A stretch of DNA of 64,000 nucleotides from Petrolisthes cinctipes. Taxonomy: Eukaryota; Arthropoda; Malacostraca; Decapoda; Porcellanidae. The notes beneath the pieces are model-generated. The model was not told where the DNA came from. It saw only the letters and a list, made by a program, of their open reading frames with translations, and made no database searches. The DNA is taken from positions 682,001-746,000 of the forward strand of contig JAWQEG010000084.1 in assembly GCA_033782935.1 (NCBI GenBank), given 5' to 3'. Shown piece after piece: positions 14,015 to 27,369 of the stretch. The position numbers and the translations under genes were made by a program. How positions within the stretch are numbered: position 1 is the stretch's first letter; each line of letters opens with the position of its first letter.

Positions 14015-14691
14015 GTGTTAGAGTATTTTCAAAATACAGGACAAAAACATACTGAAAATCGATCTTTTAGGTGCCCAAAAGTCGATATGTGCATGCATCT
14101 TCTGTACCCGTTTATACCTCAAATTCTCGCCCTAAACACCCGAAAATTCGATATTTTGGGGTCCCAGAAGCGATCTGTACATGCCTACTCCGTGTTAGAG
14201 TATTTTCAAAATTCAGGCCCAAAACATGCTGAAAATCGATATTTTTGGTGCCCAAAGTCAATATGTGCATGTATCTTCTGTACCCGTTTATATCTCAAAT
14301 TCAGGCTCAAAACACCCGAAAATTCGATATTTTTGGGTCCCAGAAGCGATCTGTACATGCCTACTCCGTGTTAGAGTATTTTCAAAATTCAGGCCCAAAA
14401 CATGCTTAAAATCGATATTTTTGGTGCCCAAAGTCAATATGTGCATGTATCTTCTGTACCCGTTTATATCTCAAATTCAGGCTCAAAACACTCGAAAATT
14501 CAATATTTTGGGGTCCCAGAAGTAATCTGTACATGCCTACTCAGTGCTAGAATATTTTCAAAATATAGGCTAAAAACATGCTAAAAATCGATCTTTTAGG
14601 TGCCAAAAAGTCGATATCTCAAATTCAGTCCCAAAACACCCGAAAATTCGATATTTAGGGGTCCCAGAAGCGATCTGTACATGCCTACTCC
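14015..14691 (+). repeat. Four-monomer unit B-C-C-A (677 bp)
   Basis: The step to the next unit is 677 bp (501 + 176). The extra monomer at 14368 is a second C. The first C ends with a B-type tail (TTCGATATTTTTGGG, GCGATCTG, CTCCGTGTTAGAG), which suggests that an exchange in the second half-monomer added it. Confidence 0.8.
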
Positions 14692-15717
14692 GTGTTAGAG
14701 TATTTTCAAAATACATGCTCAAAACATACTGAAAATCGATCTTTTAGGTGCACAAAAGTCGATATGTGCATGCATCTTCAGTACCCGTTTATATCTCAAA
14801 TTCAGGCTCAAAACACCCGAAAATTCAATATTTTGGGGTCCCAGAAGCAATCTGTACATGCCTACTCAGTGTTAGAGTATTTTCAAAATACAGGCCCAAA
14901 ACATGCTGAAAATCGATATTTTAGATGCCCAAAGTCAATATGTGCATGTATCTTCTGTACCCGTTTATATCTCAAATTCAGGCTCAAAACACCCGAAAAT
15001 TCAATATTTTGGGGTCCCAGAAGAAATGTGTACATGCCTACACAGTGCTAGAATATTTTCAAAATATAGGCTAAAAACATGCTAAAAATCGACATTTTAG
15101 GTGCCAAAAAATCGATATCTCAAATTCAGTCCCAAAACACCCGAAAATTCGATATTTAGAGGTCCCAGAAGGTATCTGTACATGCCTACTCCGTGTTAGA
15201 GTATTTTCAAAATACAGGCCAAAAACATACTGAAAATCGATCTTTTAGGTGCCCAAAAGTCGATATGTGCATGCATCTTCTGTACCCGTTTATATCTCAA
15301 ATTCTGGCCCTAAACACCCGAAATATCGATATTTTGGGGTCCCAGAAGCGATCTGTACATGCCTACTCCGTGTTAGAGTATTTTCAAAATTCAGGCCCAA
15401 AACATGCTGAAAATCGATATTTTTGGTGCCCAAAGTCAATATGTGCATGTATCTTCTGTACCCGTTTATATCTCAAATTCAGGCTCAAAACACCCGAAAA
15501 TTCAATATTTTGGGGTCCCAGAAGCAATCTGTACATGCCTACTCAGTGCTAGAATATTTTCAAAATATAGGCTAAAAACATGCTAAAAATCGATCTTTTA
15601 GGTGCCAAAAAGTCGATATCTCAAATTCAGTCCCAAAACACCCGAAAATTCGATATTTAGTGGTCCCAGAAGCGATCTGTACATGCCTACTCCGTGTTAG
15701 AGTATTTTCAAAATACA

Positions 15718-15894
15718 TGCTCAAAACATACTGAAAATCGATCTTTTAGGTGCACAAAAGTCGATATGTGCATGCATCTTCAGTACCCGTTTATATCTCA
15801 AATTCAGGCTCAAAACACCCGAAAATTCAATATTTTGGGGTCCCAGAAGCAATCTGTACATGCCTACTCAGTGTTAGAGTATTTTCAAAATACA
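15718..15894 (+). repeat. Type 2 monomer B' exemplar (177 bp)
   Basis: Begins TGCTCAAAACATACTG, with GTGCACAAAAGTCG and CTTCAGTACCC in a B-like first half. The second half (GGCTCAAAACACCC, TTCAATATTTTGG, GCAATCTG, CTCAGTG) is C-like, then returns to B-like GTTAGAGTATTTT. B' therefore looks like a B/C chimera with its main switch at the half-monomer boundary. Confidence 0.87.
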
Positions 15895-16070
15895 GGCCCA
15901 AAACATGCTGAAAATCGATATTTTAGATGCCCAAAGTCAATATGTGCATGTATCTTCTGTACCCGTTTATATCTCAAATTCAGGCTCAAAACACCCGAAA
16001 ATTCAATATTTTGGGGTCCCAGAAGCAATCTGTACATGCCTACACAGTGCTAGAATATTTTCAAAATATA
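15895..16070 (+). repeat. Type 2 monomer C' exemplar (176 bp)
   Basis: Differs from type 1 C mainly at ATTTTAGATGCCC (C has ATTTTTGGTGCCC) and at TACACAGTGCTAG instead of TACTCAGTGCTAG near the end. It follows B' and precedes the GACATTTT version of A. With B' and A' (16071-16218) it makes a 501-bp type 2 unit. Confidence 0.87.
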
Positions 16071-16863
16071 GGCTAAAAACATGCTAAAAATCGACATTTT
16101 AGGTGCCAAAAAATCGATATCTCAAATTCAGTCCCAAAACACCCGAAAATTCGATATTTAGAGGTCCCAGAAGATATCTGTACATGCCTACTCCGTGTTA
16201 GAGTATTTTCAAAATACAGGCCAAAAACAAACTGAAAATCGATCTTTTAGGTGCCCAAAAGTCGATATGTGCATGCATCTTCTGTACCATTTTTATATCT
16301 CAAATTCTGGCCCTAAACACCCGAAAATTCGATATTTTGGGGTCCCAGAAGCGATCTGTACATGCCTACTCCGTGTTAGAGTATTTTCAAAATTCAGGCC
16401 CAAAACATGCTGAAAATCGATATTTTTGGTGCCCAAAGTCAATATGTGCATGTATCTTCTGTACCCGTTTATATCTCAAATTCAGGCTCAAAACACCCGA
16501 AAATTCAATATTTTGGGGTCCCAGAAGCAATCTGTACAGTGCTAGAATATTTTCAAAATATAGGCTAAAAACATGCTAAAAATCGATCTTTTAGGTGCCA
16601 AAAAGTCGATATCTCAAATTCAGTCCCAAAACACCCGAAAATTCGATATTTAGGGGTCCCAGAAGCAATCTGTACATGCCTACTCCGTGTTAGAGTATTT
16701 TCAAAATACATGCTCAAAACATACTGAAAATCGATCTTTTAGGTGCACAAAAGTCGATATGTGCATGCATCTTCAGTACCCGTTTATATCTCAAATTCAG
16801 GCTCAAAACACCCGAAAATTCAATATTTTGGGGTCCCAAAAGCAATCTGTACATGCCTACTCA

Positions 16864-17039
16864 GTGTTAGAGTATTTTCAAAATACAGGCCCAAAATATG
16901 CTGAAAATCGATTTTTTAGATGCCCAAAGTCAATATGTGCATGTATCTTCTGTACCCGTTTATATCTCAAATTCAGGCTCAAAACAACCAAAAATTCGAT
17001 ATTTAGAGGTCCCAGAAGGTATCTGTACATGCCTACTCC
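16864..17039 (+). repeat. C'/A fusion monomer (176 bp) replacing separate C' and A
   Basis: Begins as C' (TTTTTTAGATGCCC) and, after CAAAACAACC, continues as monomer A (TTCGATATTTAGAGGTCC, GGTATCTG), then runs directly into B at 17040. The unit is therefore 353 bp instead of 501. A similar missing-A junction occurs at 28652-28828. Confidence 0.78.
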
Positions 17040-17273
17040 GTGTTAGAGTATTTTCAAAATACAGGCCAAAAACATACTGAAAATCGATCTTTTAGGTGCC
17101 CAAAAGTCGATATGTGCATGCATCTTCTGTACCAGTTTATATATCAAATTCTGGCCCTAAACACCCGAAAATTCAATATTTTGGGGTCCCAGAAGCTATC
17201 TGTACATGCCTACTCCGTGTTAGAGTATTTTCAAAATTCAGGACCAAAACATGCTGAAAATCGATATTTTTGG

Positions 17274-20200
17274 TGCCCAAAGTCAATATGTGCATGTATC
17301 TTCTGTACCCGTTTATATCTCAAATTCAGGCTCAAAACACCCGAAAATTCAATATTTTGGGGTCCCAGAAGCAATCTGTACAGTGCTAGAATATTTTCAA
17401 AATATAGGCTAAAAACATGCTAAAAATCGATCTTTTAGGTGCCAAAAAGTCGATATCTCAAATTCAGTCCCAAAACACCCGAAAATTCGATATTTAGAGG
17501 TCCCAGAAGCGATCTGTACATGCCTACTCCGTGTTAGAGTATTTTCAAAATACATGCTCAAAACATACTGAAAATCGATCTTTTAGGTGCACAAAAGTCG
17601 ATATGTGCATGCATCTTCAGTACCCGTTTATATCTCAAATTCAGGCTCAAAACACCCGAAAATTCAATATTTTGGGGTCCCAGAAGCAATCTGTACATGC
17701 CTACTCAGTGTTAGAGTATTTTCAAAATACAGGCCCAAAACATGCTGAAAATCGATATTTTAGATGCCCAAAGTCAATATGTGCATGTATCTTCTGTACC
17801 CGTTTATATCTCAAATTAAGGCTCAAAACACCCGAAAATTCAATATTTTGGGGTCCCAGAAGCAATGTGTACATGCCTACACAGTGCTAGAATATTTTCA
17901 AAATATAGGCTAAAAACATGCTAAAAATCGACATTTTAGGTGCCAAAAAATCGATATCTCAAATTCAGTCCCAAAACACCCGAAAATTCAATATTTAGAG
18001 GTCCCAGAAGGTATCTGTACATGCCTACTCCGTGTTAGAGTATTTTCAAAATACAGGCCAAAAACATACTGAAAATCGATCTTTTAGGTGCCCAAAAGTC
18101 GATATGTGCATGCATCTTCTGTACCCGTTTATACCTCAAATTCTGGCCCTAAACACCCGAAAATTCGATATTTTGGGGTCCCAGAAGCGATCTGTACATG
18201 CCTACTCCGTGTTAGAGTATTTTCAAAATTCAGGCCCAAAACATGCTGAAAATCGATATTTTTGGTGCCCAAAGTCAATATGTGCATGTATCTTCTGTAC
18301 CCGTTTATATCTCAAATTCAGGCTCAAAACACCCGAAAATTCAATATTTTGGGGTCCCAGAAGCAATCTGTACAGTGCTAGAATATTTTCAAAATATAGG
18401 CTAAAAACATGCTAAAAATCGATCTTTTAAGTGCCAAAAAGTCGATATCTCAAATTCAGTCCCAAAACACCCGAAAATTCGATATTTAGGGGTCCCAGAA
18501 GCGATCTGTACATGCCTACTCCGTGTTAGAGTATTTTCAAAATACAGGCCAAAAACATACTGAAAATCGATCTTTTAGGTGCCCAAAAGTCGATATGTGC
18601 ATGCATCTTCTGTACCCGTTTATATCTCAAATTCTGGCACTAAACACCCGAAAATTCGATATTTTGGGGTCCCAGAAGCGATCTGTACATGCCTACTCCG
18701 TGTTAGAGTATTTTCAAAATTCAGGCCCAAAACATGCTGAAAATCTATATTTTTGGTGCCCAAAGTCAATATGTGCATGTATCTTCTGTACCCGTTTATA
18801 TCTCAAATTCAGCCTCAAAACACCCGAAAATTCAATATTTTGGGGTCCCAGAAGCAATCTGTACATGCCTACACAGTGCTATAATATTTTCAAAATATAG
18901 GCTAAAAACATGCTAAAAATCGATATTATAGGTGCCAAAAAATCGATATCTCAAATTCAGTCCCAAAACACCCGAAAATTCGATATTTTGGGGTCCCAGA
19001 AGCGATCTGTACATGCCTACTCCGTGTTAGAGTATTTTCAAAATACATGCTCAAAACATACTGAAAATCGATCTCTTAGGTGCCCAAAAGTCGATATGTG
19101 CATGCATCTTCTGTACCCGTTTATATCTCAAATTCTGGCCCTAAACACCCGAAAATTCGATATTTTGGGGTCCCAGAAGCGATCTGTACATGCCTACTAC
19201 ATGTTAGAGTATTTTCAAAATTCAGGCCCAAAACATGCTAAAAATCGATATTTTTGGAGCCCAAAGTCAATATGTGCATGTATCTTCTGTACCCGTTTAT
19301 ATCTCAAATTCAGCCTCAAAACACCCGAAAATTCAATATTTTGGGGTCCCAGAAGCAATCTGTACATGCCTACTCAATGCTAGAATATTTTCAAAATATA
19401 GGCTAAAAACATGCTAAAAATCGATCTTTTTGGTGCCAAAAAGTCGATATCTCAAATTCAGTCCCAAAACACCCGAAAATTCGATATTTAGGAGTCCCAG
19501 AAGCGATCTGTACATGCCTACTCCATGTTAGAGTATTTTCAAAATACATGCTCAAAACATACTGAAAATCGATCTTTTAGGTGCACAAAAGTCGATATGT
19601 GCATGCATCTTCAGTACCCGTTTATATCTCAAATTCAGGCTCAAAACACCCGAAAATTCAATATTTTGGGGTCCCAGAAGCAATCTGTACATGCCTACTC
19701 AGTGTTAGAGTATTTTCAAAATACAGGCCCAAAACATGCTGAAAATCGATATTTTAGATGCCCAAAGTCAATATGTGCATGTATCTTCTGTACCGGTTTA
19801 TATCTCAAATTCAGGCTCAAAACACCCGAAAATTCAATATTTTGGGGTCCCAGAAGCAATCTGTACATGCCTACACAGTGCTATAATATTTTCAAAATAT
19901 AGGCTAAAAACATGCTAAAAATCGATATTATAGGTGCCAAAAAATCGATATCTCAAATTCAGTCCCAAAACACCCGAAAATTCGATATTTTGGGGTCCCA
20001 GAAGTGATCTGTACATGCCTACTCCGTGTTAGAGTATTTTCAAAATACATGCTCAAAACATACTGAAAATCGATCTTTTAGGTGCCCAAAAGTCGATATG
20101 TGCATGCATCTTCTGTACCCGTTTATATCTCAAATTCTGGCCCTAAACACCCGAAAATTCGATATTTTGGGGTCCCAGAAGCGATCTGTACATGCCTACT

Positions 20201-22244
20201 CCGTGTTAGAGTATTTTCAAAATTCAGGCCCAAAACATGCTGAAAATCGATATTTTTGGTGCCCAAAGTCAATATGTGCATGTATCTTCTGTACCCGTTT
20301 ATATCTCAAATTCAGGCTCAAAACACCCGAAAATTCAATATTTTGGGGTCCCAGAAGCAATCTGTACAGTGCTAGAATATTTTCAAAATATAGGCTAAAA
20401 ACATGCTAAAAATCGATCTTTTAGGTGCCAAAAAGTCGATATCTCAAATTCAGTCCCAAAACACCCGAAAATTCGATATTTAGGGGTCCCAGAAGCGATC
20501 TGTACATGCCTACTCCGTGTTAGAGTATTTTCAAAATACATGCTCAAAACATACTGAAAATCGATCTTTTAGGTGCACCAAAGTCGATATGTGCATGCAT
20601 CTTCAGTACCCGTTTATATCTCAAATTCAGGTTCAAAAAACCCGAAAATTCAATATTTTGGGGTCCCAGAAGCAATCTGTACATGCCTACTCAGTGTTAG
20701 AGTATTTTCAAAATACAGGCCCAAAACATGCTGAAAATCGATATTTTAGATGCCCAAAGTCAATATGTGCATGTATCTTCTGTACCCGTTTATATCTCAA
20801 ATTCAGGCTCAAAACACCCGAAAATTCAATATTTTGGGGTCCCAGAAGCAATCTGTACAGTGCTAGAATATTTTCAAAATATAGGCTAAAAACATGCGAA
20901 AAATCGATCTTTTAAGTGCCAAAAAGTCGATATCTCAAATTCAGTCCCAAAACACCCGAAAATTCGATATTTAGGGGTCCCAGAAGCGATCTGTACATGC
21001 CTACTCCGTGTTAGAGTATTTTCAAAATACAGGCCAAAAACATACTGAAAATCGATCTTTTAGGTGCCCAAAAGTCGATATGTGCATGCATCTTCTGTAC
21101 CCGTTTATATCTCAAATTCTGGCCCTAAACACCCGAAAATTCGATATTTTGGGGTCCCAGAAACGATCTGTACATGCCTACTCCGTGTTAGAGTATTTTC
21201 AAAATACAGGCCAAAAACATACTGAAAATCGATCTTTTAGGTGCCCAAAAGTCGATATGTGCATGCATCTTCTGTACCCGTTTATATCTCAAATTCAGGC
21301 TCAAAACACCCGAAAATTCAATATTTTGGGGTCCCAGAAGCAATCTGTACATGCCTACACAGTGCTATAATATTTTCAAAATATAGGCTAAAAACATGCT
21401 AAAAATCGATATTATAGGTGCCAAAAAATCGATATCTCAAATTCAGTCCCAAAACACCCGAAAATTCGATATTTTGGGGTCCCAGAAGCGATCTGTACAT
21501 GCCTACTCCGTGTTAGAGTATTTTCAAAATACATGCTCAAAACATACTGAAAATCGATCTTTTAGGTGCACAAAAGTCGATATGTGCATGCATATTCAGT
21601 ACCCGTTTATATCTCAAATTCAGGTTCAAAACACCCGAAAATTCAATATTTTGGGGTCCCAGAAGCAATCTGTACATGCCTACTCAGTGTTAGAGTATTT
21701 TCAAAATACAGGCCCAAAACATGCTGAAAATCGATATTTTAGATGCCCAAAGTCAATATGTGCATGTATCTTCTGTACCCGTTTATATCTCAAATTCAGG
21801 CTCAAAACACCCGAAAATTCAATATTTTGGGGTCCCAGAAGCAATCTGTACATGCCTACACAGTGCTAGAATATTTTCAAAATATAGGCTTAAAACATGC
21901 TAAAAATCGATATTTTAGGTGCCAAAAAATCGATATATCAAATTCAGTCCCAAAACACCCGAAAATTTGATATTTAGAGGTCCCAGAAGGTATCTGTACA
22001 TGCCTACTCCGTGTTAGAGTATTTTCAAAATACAGGCCAAAAACATACTGAAAATCGATCTTTTAGGTGCCCAAAAGTCGATATGTGCATGCATCTTCAG
22101 TACCCGTTTATATCTCAAATTCTGGCCCTAAACACCCGAAAATTCAATATTTTGGGGTCCCAGAAGCAATCTGTACATGCCTACTCAGTGTTAGAGTATT
22201 TTCAAAATACAGGCCCAAAACATGCTGAAAATCGATATTTTAGA
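17274..22244 (+). repeat. 4971-bp segmental duplication, copy 1
   Basis: Every landmark from 17274 to 22398 reappears 4971 bp downstream. At all the rare variants I compared (CAAATTAAGG, TTCTGGCACTAAAC, CTACTACATGTTAG, GTGCACCAAAGTCG, TTCAAAAAACCCG, ACATGCGAAAAATCG, AGAAACGATCTG, GCATATTCAG, GATATATCAAATTC, GAAAATTTGATATT) the two agree. The left edge is set by a mismatch pair at 17271/22242 and 17273/22244. I did not compare every base. Confidence 0.9.
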
Positions 22245-25200
22245 TGCCCAAAGTCAATATGTGCATGTATCTTCTGTACCCGTTTATATCTCAAATTCAG
22301 GCTCAAAACACCCGAAAATTCAATATTTTGGGGTCCCAGAAGCAATCTGTACAGTGCTAGAATATTTTCAAAATATAGGCTAAAAACATGCTAAAAATCG
22401 ATCTTTTAGGTGCCAAAAAGTCGATATCTCAAATTCAGTCCCAAAACACCCGAAAATTCGATATTTAGAGGTCCCAGAAGCGATCTGTACATGCCTACTC
22501 CGTGTTAGAGTATTTTCAAAATACATGCTCAAAACATACTGAAAATCGATCTTTTAGGTGCACAAAAGTCGATATGTGCATGCATCTTCAGTACCCGTTT
22601 ATATCTCAAATTCAGGCTCAAAACACCCGAAAATTCAATATTTTGGGGTCCCAGAAGCAATCTGTACATGCCTACTCAGTGTTAGAGTATTTTCAAAATA
22701 CAGGCCCAAAACATGCTGAAAATCGATATTTTAGATGCCCAAAGTCAATATGTGCATGTATCTTCTGTACCCGTTTATATCTCAAATTAAGGCTCAAAAC
22801 ACCCGAAAATTCAATATTTTGGGGTCCCAGAAGCAATGTGTACATGCCTACACAGTGCTAGAATATTTTCAAAATATAGGCTAAAAACATGCTAAAAATC
22901 GACATTTTAGGTGCCAAAAAATCGATATCTCAAATTCAGTCCCAAAACACCCGAAAATTCAATATTTAGAGGTCCCAGAAGGTATCTGTACATGCCTACT
23001 CCGTGTTAGAGTATTTTCAAAATACAGGCCAAAAACATACTGAAAATCGATCTTTTAGGTGCCCAAAAGTCGATATGTGCATGCATCTTCTGTACCCGTT
23101 TATACCTCAAATTCTGGCCCTAAACACCCGAAAATTCGATATTTTGGGGTCCCAGAAGCGATCTGTACATGCCTACTCCGTGTTAGAGTATTTTCAAAAT
23201 TCAGGCCCAAAACATGCTGAAAATCGATATTTTTGGTGCCCAAAGTCAATATGTGCATGTATCTTCTGTACCCGTTTATATCTCAAATTCAGGCTCAAAA
23301 CACCCGAAAATTCAATATTTTGGGGTCCCAGAAGCAATCTGTACAGTGCTAGAATATTTTCAAAATATAGGCTAAAAACATGCTAAAAATCGATCTTTTA
23401 AGTGCCAAAAAGTCGATATCTCAAATTCAGTCCCAAAACACCCGAAAATTCGATATTTAGGGGTCCCAGAAGCGATCTGTACATGCCTACTCCGTGTTAG
23501 AGTATTTTCAAAATACAGGCCAAAAACATACTGAAAATCGATCTTTTAGGTGCCCAAAAGTCGATATGTGCATGCATCTTCTGTACCCGTTTATATCTCA
23601 AATTCTGGCACTAAACACCCGAAAATTCGATATTTTGGGGTCCCAGAAGCGATCTGTACATGCCTACTCCGTGTTAGAGTATTTTCAAAATTCAGGCCCA
23701 AAACATGCTGAAAATCTATATTTTTGGTGCCCAAAGTCAATATGTGCATGTATCTTCTGTACCCGTTTATATCTCAAATTCAGCCTCAAAACACCCGAAA
23801 ATTCAATATTTTGGGGTCCCAGAAGCAATCTGTACATGCCTACACAGTGCTATAATATTTTCAAAATATAGGCTAAAAACATGCTAAAAATCGATATTAT
23901 AGGTGCCAAAAAATCGATATCTCAAATTCAGTCCCAAAACACCCGAAAATTCGATATTTTGGGGTCCCAGAAGCGATCTGTACATGCCTACTCCGTGTTA
24001 GAGTATTTTCAAAATACATGCTCAAAACATACTGAAAATCGATCTCTTAGGTGCCCAAAAGTCGATATGTGCATGCATCTTCTGTACCCGTTTATATCTC
24101 AAATTCTGGCCCTAAACACCCGAAAATTCGATATTTTGGGGTCCCAGAAGCGATCTGTACATGCCTACTACATGTTAGAGTATTTTCAAAATTCAGGCCC
24201 AAAACATGCTAAAAATCGATATTTTTGGAGCCCAAAGTCAATATGTGCATGTATCTTCTGTACCCGTTTATATCTCAAATTCAGCCTCAAAACACCCGAA
24301 AATTCAATATTTTGGGGTCCCAGAAGCAATCTGTACATGCCTACTCAATGCTAGAATATTTTCAAAATATAGGCTAAAAACATGCTAAAAATCGATCTTT
24401 TTGGTGCCAAAAAGTCGATATCTCAAATTCAGTCCCAAAACACCCGAAAATTCGATATTTAGGAGTCCCAGAAGCGATCTGTACATGCCTACTCCATGTT
24501 AGAGTATTTTCAAAATACATGCTCAAAACATACTGAAAATCGATCTTTTAGGTGCACAAAAGTCGATATGTGCATGCATCTTCAGTACCCGTTTATATCT
24601 CAAATTCAGGCTCAAAACACCCGAAAATTCAATATTTTGGGGTCCCAGAAGCAATCTGTACATGCCTACTCAGTGTTAGAGTATTTTCAAAATACAGGCC
24701 CAAAACATGCTGAAAATCGATATTTTAGATGCCCAAAGTCAATATGTGCATGTATCTTCTGTACCGGTTTATATCTCAAATTCAGGCTCAAAACACCCGA
24801 AAATTCAATATTTTGGGGTCCCAGAAGCAATCTGTACATGCCTACACAGTGCTATAATATTTTCAAAATATAGGCTAAAAACATGCTAAAAATCGATATT
24901 ATAGGTGCCAAAAAATCGATATCTCAAATTCAGTCCCAAAACACCCGAAAATTCGATATTTTGGGGTCCCAGAAGTGATCTGTACATGCCTACTCCGTGT
25001 TAGAGTATTTTCAAAATACATGCTCAAAACATACTGAAAATCGATCTTTTAGGTGCCCAAAAGTCGATATGTGCATGCATCTTCTGTACCCGTTTATATC
25101 TCAAATTCTGGCCCTAAACACCCGAAAATTCGATATTTTGGGGTCCCAGAAGCGATCTGTACATGCCTACTCCGTGTTAGAGTATTTTCAAAATTCAGGC

Positions 25201-27369
25201 CCAAAACATGCTGAAAATCGATATTTTTGGTGCCCAAAGTCAATATGTGCATGTATCTTCTGTACCCGTTTATATCTCAAATTCAGGCTCAAAACACCCG
25301 AAAATTCAATATTTTGGGGTCCCAGAAGCAATCTGTACAGTGCTAGAATATTTTCAAAATATAGGCTAAAAACATGCTAAAAATCGATCTTTTAGGTGCC
25401 AAAAAGTCGATATCTCAAATTCAGTCCCAAAACACCCGAAAATTCGATATTTAGGGGTCCCAGAAGCGATCTGTACATGCCTACTCCGTGTTAGAGTATT
25501 TTCAAAATACATGCTCAAAACATACTGAAAATCGATCTTTTAGGTGCACCAAAGTCGATATGTGCATGCATCTTCAGTACCCGTTTATATCTCAAATTCA
25601 GGTTCAAAAAACCCGAAAATTCAATATTTTGGGGTCCCAGAAGCAATCTGTACATGCCTACTCAGTGTTAGAGTATTTTCAAAATACAGGCCCAAAACAT
25701 GCTGAAAATCGATATTTTAGATGCCCAAAGTCAATATGTGCATGTATCTTCTGTACCCGTTTATATCTCAAATTCAGGCTCAAAACACCCGAAAATTCAA
25801 TATTTTGGGGTCCCAGAAGCAATCTGTACAGTGCTAGAATATTTTCAAAATATAGGCTAAAAACATGCGAAAAATCGATCTTTTAAGTGCCAAAAAGTCG
25901 ATATCTCAAATTCAGTCCCAAAACACCCGAAAATTCGATATTTAGGGGTCCCAGAAGCGATCTGTACATGCCTACTCCGTGTTAGAGTATTTTCAAAATA
26001 CAGGCCAAAAACATACTGAAAATCGATCTTTTAGGTGCCCAAAAGTCGATATGTGCATGCATCTTCTGTACCCGTTTATATCTCAAATTCTGGCCCTAAA
26101 CACCCGAAAATTCGATATTTTGGGGTCCCAGAAACGATCTGTACATGCCTACTCCGTGTTAGAGTATTTTCAAAATACAGGCCAAAAACATACTGAAAAT
26201 CGATCTTTTAGGTGCCCAAAAGTCGATATGTGCATGCATCTTCTGTACCCGTTTATATCTCAAATTCAGGCTCAAAACACCCGAAAATTCAATATTTTGG
26301 GGTCCCAGAAGCAATCTGTACATGCCTACACAGTGCTATAATATTTTCAAAATATAGGCTAAAAACATGCTAAAAATCGATATTATAGGTGCCAAAAAAT
26401 CGATATCTCAAATTCAGTCCCAAAACACCCGAAAATTCGATATTTTGGGGTCCCAGAAGCGATCTGTACATGCCTACTCCGTGTTAGAGTATTTTCAAAA
26501 TACATGCTCAAAACATACTGAAAATCGATCTTTTAGGTGCACAAAAGTCGATATGTGCATGCATATTCAGTACCCGTTTATATCTCAAATTCAGGTTCAA
26601 AACACCCGAAAATTCAATATTTTGGGGTCCCAGAAGCAATCTGTACATGCCTACTCAGTGTTAGAGTATTTTCAAAATACAGGCCCAAAACATGCTGAAA
26701 ATCGATATTTTAGATGCCCAAAGTCAATATGTGCATGTATCTTCTGTACCCGTTTATATCTCAAATTCAGGCTCAAAACACCCGAAAATTCAATATTTTG
26801 GGGTCCCAGAAGCAATCTGTACATGCCTACACAGTGCTAGAATATTTTCAAAATATAGGCTTAAAACATGCTAAAAATCGATATTTTAGGTGCCAAAAAA
26901 TCGATATATCAAATTCAGTCCCAAAACACCCGAAAATTTGATATTTAGAGGTCCCAGAAGGTATCTGTACATGCCTACTCCGTGTTAGAGTATTTTCAAA
27001 ATACAGGCCAAAAACATACTGAAAATCGATCTTTTAGGTGCCCAAAAGTCGATATGTGCATGCATCTTCAGTACCCGTTTATATCTCAAATTCTGGCCCT
27101 AAACACCCGAAAATTCAATATTTTGGGGTCCCAGAAGCAATCTGTACATGCCTACTCAGTGTTAGAGTATTTTCAAAATACAGGCCCAAAACATGCTGAA
27201 AATCGATATTTTAGATGCCCAAAGTCAATATGTGCATGTATCTTCTGTACCCGTTTATATCTCAAATTCAGGCTCAAAACACCCGAAAATTCAATATTTT
27301 GGGGTCCCAGAAGCAATCTGTACAGTGCTAGAATATTTTCAAAATATAGGCTAAAAACATGCTAAAAAT
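22245..27369 (+). repeat. 4971-bp segmental duplication, copy 2 plus 154-bp extension
   Basis: Head-to-tail second copy. Agreement with the first copy continues to 27369 and then stops where 22399 (C) faces 27370 (T) and ATCGATCTTTT faces ATTGACATTTT. The duplicated tract is thus two 4971-bp units plus about 154 bp. Most other duplications in the window show visible substitutions between copies, so this one is either very recent or an assembly repeat. Confidence 0.9.
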
